Below are positions 43,291-51,366 of a stretch of 64,000 nucleotides of DNA, one piece after another. The position numbers were made by a program, and so were the translations under genes. The notes beneath the pieces were generated by a model. That model was not told where the DNA came from. It searched no databases and saw only the letters and a list, made by a program, of their open reading frames with translations. The first letter of the stretch is position 1. Each line of letters starts with the position of its first letter. The stretch comes from Pseudomonas guariconensis. GTDB lineage: Bacteria; Pseudomonadota; Gammaproteobacteria; Pseudomonadales; Pseudomonadaceae. The stretch covers positions 62,001 to 126,000 of the forward strand of contig NZ_JAMYBK010000012.1 of assembly GCF_024127895.1 (NCBI RefSeq). The letters run 5' to 3'.

Positions 43291-45270
43291 ATGGACAAGA
43301 AGACCCGCCCCGCCTACCTGGGGGTATTGCTGGGAGTGGCGCTGATCGGCCTGGGGGTGGCCTACGACAAACTCTGGTGCGACCCCCGCGAGCTGCTGCA
43401 GGCACCTGCCGATCCGCAGGCCCTGCACCGGCTCAGCCGGGATGGCGTGACCGTGGAGTTCGAGGCCCGGCCACTGGATGGCGGCGAGCTGCGTGAAGGC
43501 AGTTTCGCCAACATCCGTTTCAAGGTCAGCGACCAGAGTAGCGGCCAGCCCTTGTCGGGCATGGCCCCGGGGGCCTGGCTGGACCCGGCGCAAGCGGCCC
43601 CCGCCGGGGACCGTGACAGCAGTTGCAAGGCCCGCGTGGCGCTGTTTCTCAAGAGCAGCATCGGCGCCCGGCCGTTGCTCGACCTCAACAGCTACTTCTT
43701 GCTGGTGCTGAACAGGGACGCCAGCCTGACGGTGATCGACCCCACGGTGTCGGTGGGGGGCGTCACCAGCACCCTGGCCCGCATCGACCTGCCGGGGCGG
43801 CCCATGGACTGGGTGGCCACCGGCGACGACAAGCAGGTGTTCGTGTCGATGCCCGAGCGTGGCCAGGTGGCGGTGATCGATACCGAGACCTTCCGCCACG
43901 TGACCAGCCTGGACGCCGGCGAACAACCGCTGCGCGTGGCCCTGCAGCCGGACCAGCGCCGGCTGTGGGTGGGCAACAACAGCAGCGACCCGGCCAAGGG
44001 CGGGGTGACGGTGATCGACGTGCCCAGCCGCGGCACCCTGAAGTTCTTCGCCACCGGCTCCGGGCATCACGAGATCGCCTTCAGCGCCGACTCGCGCTAC
44101 GCCTTCGTCAGCAACCGCGATGCCGGTACCCTGAGCGTCATCGATGCCGCCGAGATGCGCTTGGTCAAGACCCTGGAGGTCGGCCCGCACCCGCTGTCGG
44201 TGGCCTACTCGGCGCTGTCCCAGGCGGTCTACGTGGTCGACGGCAAGGAAGGCACGGTGCAGGTGATCGACGCCCGCAGTCACCAACTGCGCCATACGGT
44301 CAAGGCCAGCCAGGGCCTGGGGCCAATGCGCTTCAGTGGCGACGGGCGCTACGGCGTGGTGCTCAATACCCTGGAGAACCAGGCCGTGGTGATCGATGCC
44401 AGCAACGACCGGTTGATCCACCGTATCCCGGTGGCGGCCGAGCCGTACCAACTGGTGTTCACCAAGGGCTATGCCTACGTGCGTGGCCTGGCCTCGCCGA
44501 AGGTCAGCATGATCAACCTGGGCAGCCTGGGCGAGGGGCGCGAGCCGATCGTCCAGGGTTTCGAGGCCGGCGCCGCCGCACCGCGCCAGGCCGGCGACCT
44601 GCCGTTGGCCCAGGGCCTGTCGGTGGCGCGCGATGACAACTCGGTGTTCGTGGTCAACCCGGTGGACAATACCACCTACTTCTATGCCGAGGGCATGAAC
44701 GCGCCGATGTCCGGCTACAACAACCGTGGCCATCAGGCCCGCGCGGCGATCGTCATCGACCGCAGCCTGCGCGAGCTGGCCCCAGGCGTGTACGGCTCGA
44801 CCGTGAAGATGCCGGCGGCCGGGACCTTCGACGTGGCTTTCCTGCTCAACCAGCCGCAGATCATCCATTGCTTCAGCACCGACGTGGCGGCGGTGCCTGG
44901 CGCGGCGGCCCGGCGCAAGGGTGTGCACGCCGAGTTCCTCGGCAGCGACCAGCCGGCGATACAGCACAGCCCCTTCGTCGCCCGGGTGCGCATCCTCGGC
45001 AGCGATGGCCAGCCGCGCCTGGGCCTGCGTGACCTGAGCCTGCGCTACTTCCTGGCGCCCTCGTCGATGCCGCGCAGCCTGCCGCTGGAAGAAATTGGCG
45101 ACGGGGTCTACCAGGTGTCGCTGCAACTGGCCGAGGCGGGTGCCTGGTACCTGCACCTGCAGTCGCCTTCGCTCGGACGCAAATTCACCGAAGAAAACTA
45201 CACCAGCCTGCGCGTCTTGCCCGCCGCAGCATCCACCGCTTCCCAAGGGGAACCCAGGAGTGTGCGATGA
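43291..45270 (+). CDS. YVTN-type beta-propeller protein, membrane-anchored, periplasmic
   Basis: This 659-residue protein has one N-terminal membrane helix (YLGVLLGVALIGLGVAY) and then, from about residue 135 to 430, repeated propeller blades: SLTVIDPTVSVGG, GQVAVIDTETFRHV, GGVTVIDVPSRGTL, GTLSVIDAAEMRLV, GTVQVIDARSHQL, AVVIDASNDRLI. A C-terminal all-beta region follows. Such YVTN propellers often partner periplasmic redox or metal proteins (nitrite reductase NirF/NirN-like, surface proteins). It follows the oxidase by 21 bases and overlaps the SCO gene, so it probably helps assemble or anchor the oxidase. ATG 43291 is favoured over GTG 43285. Confidence 0.85.
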   Translation: MDKKTRPAYLGVLLGVALIGLGVAYDKLWCDPRELLQAPADPQALHRLSRDGVTVEFEARPLDGGELREGSFANIRFKVSDQSSGQPLSGMAPGAWLDPAQAAPAGDRDSSCKARVALFLKSSIGARPLLDLNSYFLLVLNRDASLTVIDPTVSVGGVTSTLARIDLPGRPMDWVATGDDKQVFVSMPERGQVAVIDTETFRHVTSLDAGEQPLRVALQPDQRRLWVGNNSSDPAKGGVTVIDVPSRGTLKFFATGSGHHEIAFSADSRYAFVSNRDAGTLSVIDAAEMRLVKTLEVGPHPLSVAYSALSQAVYVVDGKEGTVQVIDARSHQLRHTVKASQGLGPMRFSGDGRYGVVLNTLENQAVVIDASNDRLIHRIPVAAEPYQLVFTKGYAYVRGLASPKVSMINLGSLGEGREPIVQGFEAGAAAPRQAGDLPLAQGLSVARDDNSVFVVNPVDNTTYFYAEGMNAPMSGYNNRGHQARAAIVIDRSLRELAPGVYGSTVKMPAAGTFDVAFLLNQPQIIHCFSTDVAAVPGAAARRKGVHAEFLGSDQPAIQHSPFVARVRILGSDGQPRLGLRDLSLRYFLAPSSMPRSLPLEEIGDGVYQVSLQLAEAGAWYLHLQSPSLGRKFTEENYTSLRVLPAAASTASQGEPRSVR

Positions 45271-45944
45271 ACGCCAATCGTCCCAAGCTGCTCGCCCTCG
45301 GCCTGCTGCTGGCCAGTAACCTGGCCCTGGCCCACGCCGGGCATGACCACAGTGCCCAGGAGCATGCCGGCCATGCCGCGCAGGTGCCGGCGGCTCACCA
45401 GGAAAAGGCCAGCGTGCGCTTCGCCGACGTTGCCTTGCTCGACCAGGACGGCCTGCCGGTACGCCTGGAAAAGGACCTGGTGGGCGACCGCCTGGTGGTC
45501 ATGGGCTTCATCTACACCAGTTGCACCACGGTATGCCCGGTGGTCTCGTCGATCATGTCCAAGGTCCAGCAGCAACTGGGCGGGCGGGTTGGCGAGGAGG
45601 TCCAGCTGGTGTCGATCAGCGTCGATCCGCAGCGTGACGATCCCAAGCGCTTGCTGGGCTACGCCAAGGCTTTCCAGCATGGGCCGGGCTGGCGCTGGCT
45701 GACCGGCTCGCCCTATGCCATCAGCGAAACCCTCAAGGGCCTGGGCAGCTTCAGCGCCGACCTGGCTCAGCACCCGCCGCTGATCATGGTCGGCGACGGG
45801 CGCAGTGGCCAGTGGACACGCTACTACGGCTTCACCGACCCGCAGGTGCTGATCGAGGAGGTCAACCGCCTCAGCGCCCGACGGGTGCACGCCAAGAGCA
45901 CCGCCATCGCCGCCACGCCTGACCACCAGGAGGTGCACCCATGA
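45267..45944 (+). CDS. SCO1/SenC copper chaperone, copy 1
   Basis: This 225-residue exported protein has a His-rich start of the mature chain (HAGHDHSAQEHAGHAAQVPAAH). The thioredoxin-like SCO fold has the copper ligands Cys86 and Cys90 in YTSCTTVCPVV and His169 in LAQHPPLIMVGD. SCO proteins load copper into oxidases. The start overlaps the propeller gene stop by four bases (ATGA). In this operon its target is most likely the multicopper oxidase rather than cytochrome oxidase. Confidence 0.92.
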   Translation: MNANRPKLLALGLLLASNLALAHAGHDHSAQEHAGHAAQVPAAHQEKASVRFADVALLDQDGLPVRLEKDLVGDRLVVMGFIYTSCTTVCPVVSSIMSKVQQQLGGRVGEEVQLVSISVDPQRDDPKRLLGYAKAFQHGPGWRWLTGSPYAISETLKGLGSFSADLAQHPPLIMVGDGRSGQWTRYYGFTDPQVLIEEVNRLSARRVHAKSTAIAATPDHQEVHP

Positions 45945-46606
45945 GCAACCCGGCCACCCGCCGCGCCAGCATGCGCGGCCTCGACTGGCTGGCCCTGGCC
46001 GGCTGCCTGTGGATCCTCGCCTCGGTGGCGCTCGCCCACGAGGGCCATGGCCCGACAACGCCGTCGCCGCAACCGGCGCTCCCGCCGATGGCCAGCGGCG
46101 GTGGCACCCATGATGCCCAGGCCTGGTTCACCGATACCCTGCTCAAGGACCAGAACGGACGCGAGCTGCGTTTCTACAGCGACGTGCTCAAGGACAAGGT
46201 GGTGATGCTCAATGTCATCTTCACCCACTGCACCGACGCCTGCCCGCTGATCACCCGCAAGTTGCGCGAGGTGCGCGAGGCCATGGGGCCGGAGTTGGCC
46301 AGCCAGGTCACCTTCGTCTCGATCAGCAGCGACCCGGCCAATGACACGCCGGCGGTGCTCAAGGCGTTCGCCGAGAAGCAGGGGGTGGACGGGCCGAACT
46401 GGCTGTTCCTGACCGGCGGGCAGGACGAGGTCGAACAGGTGTTGGGACGCCTCGGGCAGTTCCTGCCCAGCCCCGAGCAGCACTCGACGCAACTGATCGC
46501 TGGCGATGTGGCCGGCAAGCGCTGGAGCAGGATCCGCCCGGATGCGCCCGCCGTCGCGATCGCCCAGCGCATGCAGTTGCTGGCCCAGCCACTGGCAGGT
46601 CGGTGA
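45941..46606 (+). CDS. SCO1/SenC copper chaperone, copy 2
   Basis: This second SCO protein has 221 residues and a single N-terminal helix (WLALAGCLWILASVALA) followed by HEGHG. The copper ligands are Cys97 and Cys101 in THCTDACPLI and His181 in PSPEQHSTQL. It overlaps the first SCO gene by four bases (ATGA). The two copies are quite different in sequence, so they look like old paralogues with separate tasks, such as copper delivery and thiol reduction, rather than a recent duplication. Confidence 0.92.
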   Translation: MSNPATRRASMRGLDWLALAGCLWILASVALAHEGHGPTTPSPQPALPPMASGGGTHDAQAWFTDTLLKDQNGRELRFYSDVLKDKVVMLNVIFTHCTDACPLITRKLREVREAMGPELASQVTFVSISSDPANDTPAVLKAFAEKQGVDGPNWLFLTGGQDEVEQVLGRLGQFLPSPEQHSTQLIAGDVAGKRWSRIRPDAPAVAIAQRMQLLAQPLAGR

Positions 46607-48132
46607 ACGCCATGGGCCGGCTGCTGGCACTGTGGCTGGGCCTGTCCCTGTGCGGGGCGGCCGTGGCCCTTGACCTGAACGAGCAGGAACAGGCCGGCAG
46701 GCGCCTGTACCGCGAGGGTGTGTCGAGCAGCGATGCCCAGGTGCTGGCACGGGTCGGCGCCAGCGACGTGCAGGTGCCTGCCAGCGTATTGCCCTGTGCC
46801 AGCTGCCATGGCAACGATGGCCGTGGCCGCGCCGAGGGCGGCGTGCGCCCGCCGAGCCTGGACTGGCAGCGCCTGGCCGTGGGTCAGGGGGCGCGCCAGG
46901 TCAACAACCGGCGCTACCCGGCCTACACCGAGGCTAGCCTGGCCCGGGCCATCCAGCATGGCCTGGACCCGGCCGGCAACCGCCTGGACCCGGCCATGCC
47001 GCGCTTCGACCTGAGCCTGGCCGACCAGCGCAACCTGACCGCCTACCTCAAGCGCCTGGCCGAAGAGCGCGACCCCGGCGTGGAGGAGGCCGTGCTGCGC
47101 CTGGGCACCCTGTTGCCCACGCACGGGCCATTGGCCGAGGCGGGCAGGGTGGTGCGCGCGGTCCTGGAGGATGGCCTGGCGCAGCTCAACCAGCAGGGCG
47201 GCATCCATGGCCGTCGCCTGCAACTGGTGGCGCTCGACCCGGGGCCGGACCGGGACAGCGCCCAGCAGGCCTTGGCGCGCTTGCTGGACGACGAGCAGGT
47301 GTTCGCCCTGGTCGCCCCGCTGGCCCCGATGCTCGACGCGCACCTGGCCGGCGAACTCGAACGGCGTGGCGTGCCGCTGGTCGGCAGCACCCCGCGCAGC
47401 GGCGCCAGCCCGCAGATCTTCGACCCGTTGCCTGGCCTGCCCGAGCAACTGCTGAGCCTGGCCAGACATGCCCGCGACAGCCTGGGCCTGGCTTCCGACG
47501 GGCTGCAGGTGGTGTATGCCGGGGCAGAGCAGGCGGCGCTCGCCGAGACCGTGCGCCAGCGCCTGCAAGGCGCCGGCTGGGCCCCACCGCCGGCGCAGGC
47601 GTTCGAGGGCCAGGCGCCGGACGGCCAGGGCATCGTCTTTCTCGGCCGTGCCCAGGCTTTCGCCGAACTTGCCGGAGCGCTGCACGTCGCCGGGCGCCAG
47701 CCGTACCTGTTCGCCGCCTCCAGCCAGGTGGCTGGCGCCGTGCCTGGCCTTGCGCAGCCCTGGTCGCAGCGGCTGTTCCTGGCCTACCCGTTCCTCCCCG
47801 GCGACTGGACCGAGCAGGGGCGTGCCACCCTGGCCGGCCTGCAACGCCGCCAGGGCCTGGACAGCCGCCAGGCGTCGCTGCAGGTGGGCACCTGGTGCGC
47901 CCTGCGCCTGCTGGCCGAGGCCCTGAAGCAGGTGGGCCGCGACGCCAGCCGCGAGCAACTGGTGCGTACCCTGGAAGGCCTGCACGACGTGGACACCGGC
48001 CTGACCCCGGCCCTGGGCTTCGGCCCGGGGCGGCGCCAGGGGCTGGCCGGCGCCCATGTGGTCCAGGTGGCTCTGCCTGGGCCACGCTTTCACGCCGTCG
48101 CCCCGTACCGGGCCATTCCTGATACCCCTTGA
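46603..48132 (+). CDS. Cytochrome c fused to a type 1 periplasmic binding fold
   Basis: This 509-residue exported protein has a signal peptide, then a class I cytochrome c domain with the heme site CASCH (Cys65, Cys68, His69) and a likely axial Met in LDPAMPRFDL. From about residue 160 a branched-chain-amino-acid-receptor-like domain follows (LLPTHGPLAEAGRVVRAVLE, AQLNQQGGIHGRRLQLVALD). MofC of Leptothrix also carries a heme site next to a Mn oxidase. I infer an electron acceptor or sensor for the oxidase. Start: GTG 46603 overlapping the SCO stop, or ATG 46612. Confidence 0.85.
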   Translation: MNAMGRLLALWLGLSLCGAAVALDLNEQEQAGRRLYREGVSSSDAQVLARVGASDVQVPASVLPCASCHGNDGRGRAEGGVRPPSLDWQRLAVGQGARQVNNRRYPAYTEASLARAIQHGLDPAGNRLDPAMPRFDLSLADQRNLTAYLKRLAEERDPGVEEAVLRLGTLLPTHGPLAEAGRVVRAVLEDGLAQLNQQGGIHGRRLQLVALDPGPDRDSAQQALARLLDDEQVFALVAPLAPMLDAHLAGELERRGVPLVGSTPRSGASPQIFDPLPGLPEQLLSLARHARDSLGLASDGLQVVYAGAEQAALAETVRQRLQGAGWAPPPAQAFEGQAPDGQGIVFLGRAQAFAELAGALHVAGRQPYLFAASSQVAGAVPGLAQPWSQRLFLAYPFLPGDWTEQGRATLAGLQRRQGLDSRQASLQVGTWCALRLLAEALKQVGRDASREQLVRTLEGLHDVDTGLTPALGFGPGRRQGLAGAHVVQVALPGPRFHAVAPYRAIPDTP

Positions 48133-48144
48133 ATGGAGGTCGCC

Positions 48145-48786
48145 ATGCGAATCCTGTTGCTGTGCCTGTTGCTCGGTAGCCTGCCGAATGCCTGGGCCGA
48201 CTTGGTGGCGGCGCGGGTCAATGGCGTGGAGATCAGCGTCATGCGCCTGGAGCGCTACTTCAGCGAATACCTCCAGGAACAGGGGCGGGCGCTCGCCAGC
48301 ATTCGCAGCCCGAGCCTGTACAAGCGCCTGCGCGACCAGGCCCTGGACCAGCTGATCGACAAGGAGCTGCTATGGCAGGAGGCCGGTCGGCGGGGTATCG
48401 TCGTCGATGAGGCACAGGTGGCCGCGCGGCTCGACCAGCTGGAACGGGCCTTCGGCAGCGCCGCGGCGTTCGAGCGCCGCCTGGCCGAGGCCGGCTTCGA
48501 TAGGGCAGGGTTCGCCGACTACACTCGTCACGAGATGGCCGCCCAGCAGGTGTTCGCCCAGCTGACCGCCATCGATGCGCCCAGCGAGGCCGAGGTCGAG
48601 GCCTTCTATCAGGCGAATCGGCAAAGACTGCAGGGGACGCAGAACCAAAGTGATAACGCTTCGGTCGAAGGGGAACAGGGCCTGGCCATGGCCAGGGCCG
48701 CGCTGGTCGGGCAGTTGCAGGCCCAGGCGTGGCAGTCGGTGCGCCAACGCCTGCGTGAAGGGGCGCAGGTGGAGCGGGCGCGCTGA
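48145..48786 (+). CDS. SurA-N-like periplasmic chaperone without PPIase domain
   Basis: This 213-residue exported protein has a signal peptide (ILLLCLLLGSLPNAWA) followed by a SurA/PpiD-type N-terminal helical domain: VNGVEISVMRLERYFSEYLQ, RDQALDQLIDKELLWQEAGR, YTRHEMAAQQVF. The parvulin rotamase domain normally found next is missing; the chain ends in a short helical tail. ATG 48145 has GGAGG upstream; another ATG lies at 48133. MofB in the Leptothrix operon is also isomerase-like. It probably helps fold the very large oxidase in transit. Confidence 0.85.
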   Translation: MRILLLCLLLGSLPNAWADLVAARVNGVEISVMRLERYFSEYLQEQGRALASIRSPSLYKRLRDQALDQLIDKELLWQEAGRRGIVVDEAQVAARLDQLERAFGSAAAFERRLAEAGFDRAGFADYTRHEMAAQQVFAQLTAIDAPSEAEVEAFYQANRQRLQGTQNQSDNASVEGEQGLAMARAALVGQLQAQAWQSVRQRLREGAQVERAR

Positions 48787-48806
48787 CCCACCGCCGAGCT
48801 GGCTTT

Positions 48807-48864
48807 CCCCACTTCTGGGGAATAACGCAGGGCAAAAGGCCATCAGGTTTCCCCGCATCTGGGG
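48807..48864 (+). promoter_or_regulatory. Two CCCC-N6-GGGG palindromes, candidate enhancer sites
   Basis: TTTCCCCACTTCTGGGGAA (palindrome core 48807-48820) and TTTCCCCGCATCTGGGGG (core 48851-48864) have centres exactly 44 bases apart, about four helical turns, and lie on the same face. They sit roughly 160 and 120 bases before the predicted sigma-54 start point, and share their form with the site at 37267-37280. Confidence 0.65.
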
Positions 48865-48949
48865 GGAGCCTGCCTGGCATGCGCCGGACAGTGTGGAGGC
48901 AACCCAGCAGATCAATGACTTACAACGGTGCGACATGACTATTCACGCC

Positions 48950-48965
48950 TGGCACGAAGCCTGCT
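48950..48965 (+). promoter_or_regulatory. Sigma-54 (-24/-12) promoter of the secretion/curli operon
   Basis: TGGCACGAAGCCTGCT has a perfect -24 element TGGCACG and a -12 element CTGCT, with the invariant GG (48951-48952) and GC (48963-48964) correctly spaced. The start point would be near 48976, about 55 bases before the receiver gene. Confidence 0.7.
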
Positions 48966-49029
48966 CAAGCCTGTATGAGGCCGCACTTCGCAGACCGGGA
49001 AACCGGGCAGTTCTTGGGAGTCGACCTTG

Positions 49030-49560
49030 GTGAACAGAGTATTGGTAGTCGATGACGAGCAGACCCTTGCACAGAACCTGCAGGCCTACCTGCAGGCGCA
49101 AGGCCTGGAAGTCCATGTCGCCCATGACGGTGCCACGGGTATCGGCCAGGCCACAGCCCTGGCGCCGGATGTGATCGTGCTGGATTACCGCTTGCCCGAT
49201 ATGGAGGGGTTCGAGGTCCTGGAGACCGTGCGCAGGAACAGGCAGTGCCATTTCGTGCTGATCACCGCCCACCCGACCGCCGAGGTCCGTGAGCGGGCCG
49301 CCGAGCTTGGCGTCACCCATGTCCTGTTCAAGCCGTTCCCGTTGGCGGAACTGGCCCGCGCGGTGTTCGACCTGATGGGCATGGAGCGCCAGCGCGCGGC
49401 AGCGGACACACAGGCCGAGGGTTTCGTCGAACGACGCCAGAACAGGAACGAGACGTTCCCCCTGCAGTTGTACGATGGCAGCTGGGTCCTGGCCGATCGC
49501 CGCCGCAACGGCGCCAAGCCCCCCGAACCTGACGACGACCAACTGCTCACCGGGGAATAG
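49030..49560 (+). CDS. Stand-alone response regulator receiver protein
   Basis: This 176-residue protein has a receiver domain at 1-120: acidic pocket Asp8-Asp9 in VLVVDDEQ, phospho-acceptor Asp52 in VIVLDYRLPD, the switch Thr in VLITAHPT, and Lys in VLFKPFP. The last 55 residues are polar and contain no DNA-binding, GGDEF or other output domain. GTG 49030 is chosen because GGGAG lies nine bases upstream. It is the first gene of the secretion/curli operon, directly after the sigma-54 promoter. It probably acts by protein contact, perhaps on the ATPase, or as a phosphate shuttle. No kinase is in the window. Confidence 0.9.
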   Translation: MNRVLVVDDEQTLAQNLQAYLQAQGLEVHVAHDGATGIGQATALAPDVIVLDYRLPDMEGFEVLETVRRNRQCHFVLITAHPTAEVRERAAELGVTHVLFKPFPLAELARAVFDLMGMERQRAAADTQAEGFVERRQNRNETFPLQLYDGSWVLADRRRNGAKPPEPDDDQLLTGE

Positions 49561-49629
49561 CGGCGCCCGCGGCCACTTTGGAACTCCCGAACCAGCCTGC
49601 GACGCGCCCCCTGAGCGGAGTCGCAGGTC

Positions 49630-51366
49630 ATGCCCGAAGCCACCGATCCAGCCGTCGACGCATACCCTGTAGAAGCAGGCTCGCCCGTGCAAGGGCCGCT
49701 GCCGACGTCTCAACCTTGCGCCTACCCCCGCGAACTGCTCGCCCAGGCCCGTCTCGAGGCCGGTGACGAGCGCCTGCTGAGTTGCCTCGAACGCCTTGCC
49801 GGCGACACCCCTGCCACCTTCACCCAGCGCCTGGGCGCCACCTTGCATTTCCCGGTGCTCGACAGCCAGGGGCTGCTGGCCAGCACGCCGGTCTTCGAAC
49901 AGGTCAGCCTGGCCCAGTGCCTGAAACGTGAGTTCGCCCAGGTGCTGCGTGGCGGCGAGGTCATCGGCGTATTCGCCGACCCGTTCGACAACGCCCGCCT
50001 GGCCTGGATCGACGATTGCCTGCAGGGCGCGCCGCTGTACCTGGCCCATGCCGCGGACCTGGCCGCCTTCCTGGCGCGCCAGGAAGAGAGCTTCCACGCC
50101 ATCGACGCCCTCGGCCAGGACGCCGAGCCCGGCGCCGAGGCCGACCCGCTGCAGCGCCTGTCCCTGGCCAGCATCAGCGAAGACCAGAGCCGGGTGGTCA
50201 AGCTGGTCAACTCGACCCTCTACGATGCCCTCAAGCAGCACGCCAGCGATATCCACCTGGGCATGACTGGCCAGGGCCTGACCATCAAGTACCGCATCGA
50301 CGGCGTGCTCAATGGGGCTGGCAAGGCCAGCGGCAGCGCCTTCGCCGAACAGGTCATCTCGCGCATCAAAGTCATGGCTGAGCTGGACATCGGCGAGAAG
50401 CGCGTGCCCCAGGACGGCCGCTTCAAGGTCGCCGTGGGCGAGCGGCAGATCGACTTTCGCGTGTCGATCATGCCGAGCATCTTCGGCGAAGACGCGGTGC
50501 TGCGGGTGCTCGACAAGCAGGACCTGTCCGATCAGGTCAGCGGCGTACAGCTGCAGGCCCTGGGGTTCGCCGACGAGACCCTGTGCGCCTTGCGCCGCCT
50601 GGCCGCCGAACCCTACGGCATGATCCTGGTCACCGGCCCCACCGGCAGCGGCAAGACCACCACCCTCTACGCCATGATCAGCGAGATCAACCACGGCGTG
50701 GACAAGATCATCACCATCGAGGACCCGGTCGAATACCAACTGCCGGGGGTGCTGCAGATCCCGGTCAACGAGAAGAAGGGCCTGACCTTCGCCCGTGGCC
50801 TGCGCTCGATCCTGCGCCACGACCCGGACAAGATCCTGGTCGGCGAGATCCGCGACCCCGACACCGCGCAGATCGCCGTGCAGTCGGCGCTCACCGGGCA
50901 CCTGGTGTTCACCACCATCCATGCCAACAACGTCTTCGACGTGATCGGCCGCTTCAGCCAGATGCAGGTCGACCCCTACAGCTTCGTTTCCGCGCTCAAC
51001 GCCGTGCTGGCCCAGCGCCTGATCCGGCTGGCCTGCCCGCACTGTGCGCAGGCCTGTGCGCCGAGCGACGAAACCCTGGCCGCCTCGGGCCTCACCCGGG
51101 CGGCCGTCGGCGGCTGGATCTTCGTCCGTGCCCAGGGCTGCGGCCAGTGCCGTGGCAGTGGTTATCGCGGACGCAGCGCCATCGCCGAGCTGCTGCACCT
51201 GGACGACGACCTGCGGCAGATGATCGTCGAACGTCGCCCCCTGTCGCAGATCAAGGCGCTGGCCTGCCAGCGCGGCCTGCGCCTGCTGCGCGCCTCGGCC
51301 CTGGACCTGGTCCGCGAAGGCCGCACCACACTCGAGGAGATCAACCGTGTCACCTTTATCGCCTGA
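49630..51366 (+). CDS. GspE/MshE-type assembly ATPase
   Basis: This 578-residue cytoplasmic ATPase is of the type II secretion/type IV pilus extension class. It has a T2SSE N-terminal domain (about 35-160). The Walker A GPTGSGKTT begins at residue 336, followed by the Asp box IEDPVEY, Walker B ILVGEIRDPDTAQ and His box FTTIHANNVFD. A zinc tetracysteine lies in CPHC (469/472) and CGQC (504/507). All catalytic motifs are intact. It drives pseudopilus growth. It overlaps the next gene by 20 bases. Whether it is more GspE- or MshE-like needs a tree; the PilMNOP neighbours favour an MSHA-like assembly. Confidence 0.93.
   Translation: MPEATDPAVDAYPVEAGSPVQGPLPTSQPCAYPRELLAQARLEAGDERLLSCLERLAGDTPATFTQRLGATLHFPVLDSQGLLASTPVFEQVSLAQCLKREFAQVLRGGEVIGVFADPFDNARLAWIDDCLQGAPLYLAHAADLAAFLARQEESFHAIDALGQDAEPGAEADPLQRLSLASISEDQSRVVKLVNSTLYDALKQHASDIHLGMTGQGLTIKYRIDGVLNGAGKASGSAFAEQVISRIKVMAELDIGEKRVPQDGRFKVAVGERQIDFRVSIMPSIFGEDAVLRVLDKQDLSDQVSGVQLQALGFADETLCALRRLAAEPYGMILVTGPTGSGKTTTLYAMISEINHGVDKIITIEDPVEYQLPGVLQIPVNEKKGLTFARGLRSILRHDPDKILVGEIRDPDTAQIAVQSALTGHLVFTTIHANNVFDVIGRFSQMQVDPYSFVSALNAVLAQRLIRLACPHCAQACAPSDETLAASGLTRAAVGGWIFVRAQGCGQCRGSGYRGRSAIAELLHLDDDLRQMIVERRPLSQIKALACQRGLRLLRASALDLVREGRTTLEEINRVTFIA

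Noticed and set aside
39379..45246. A 1955-codon open frame on the minus strand across the oxidase and propeller genes
   Set aside because: It is a shadow of strong GC bias at third positions. Its translation has no domain, no signal and low-complexity composition, while the plus strand has clear copper motifs throughout.
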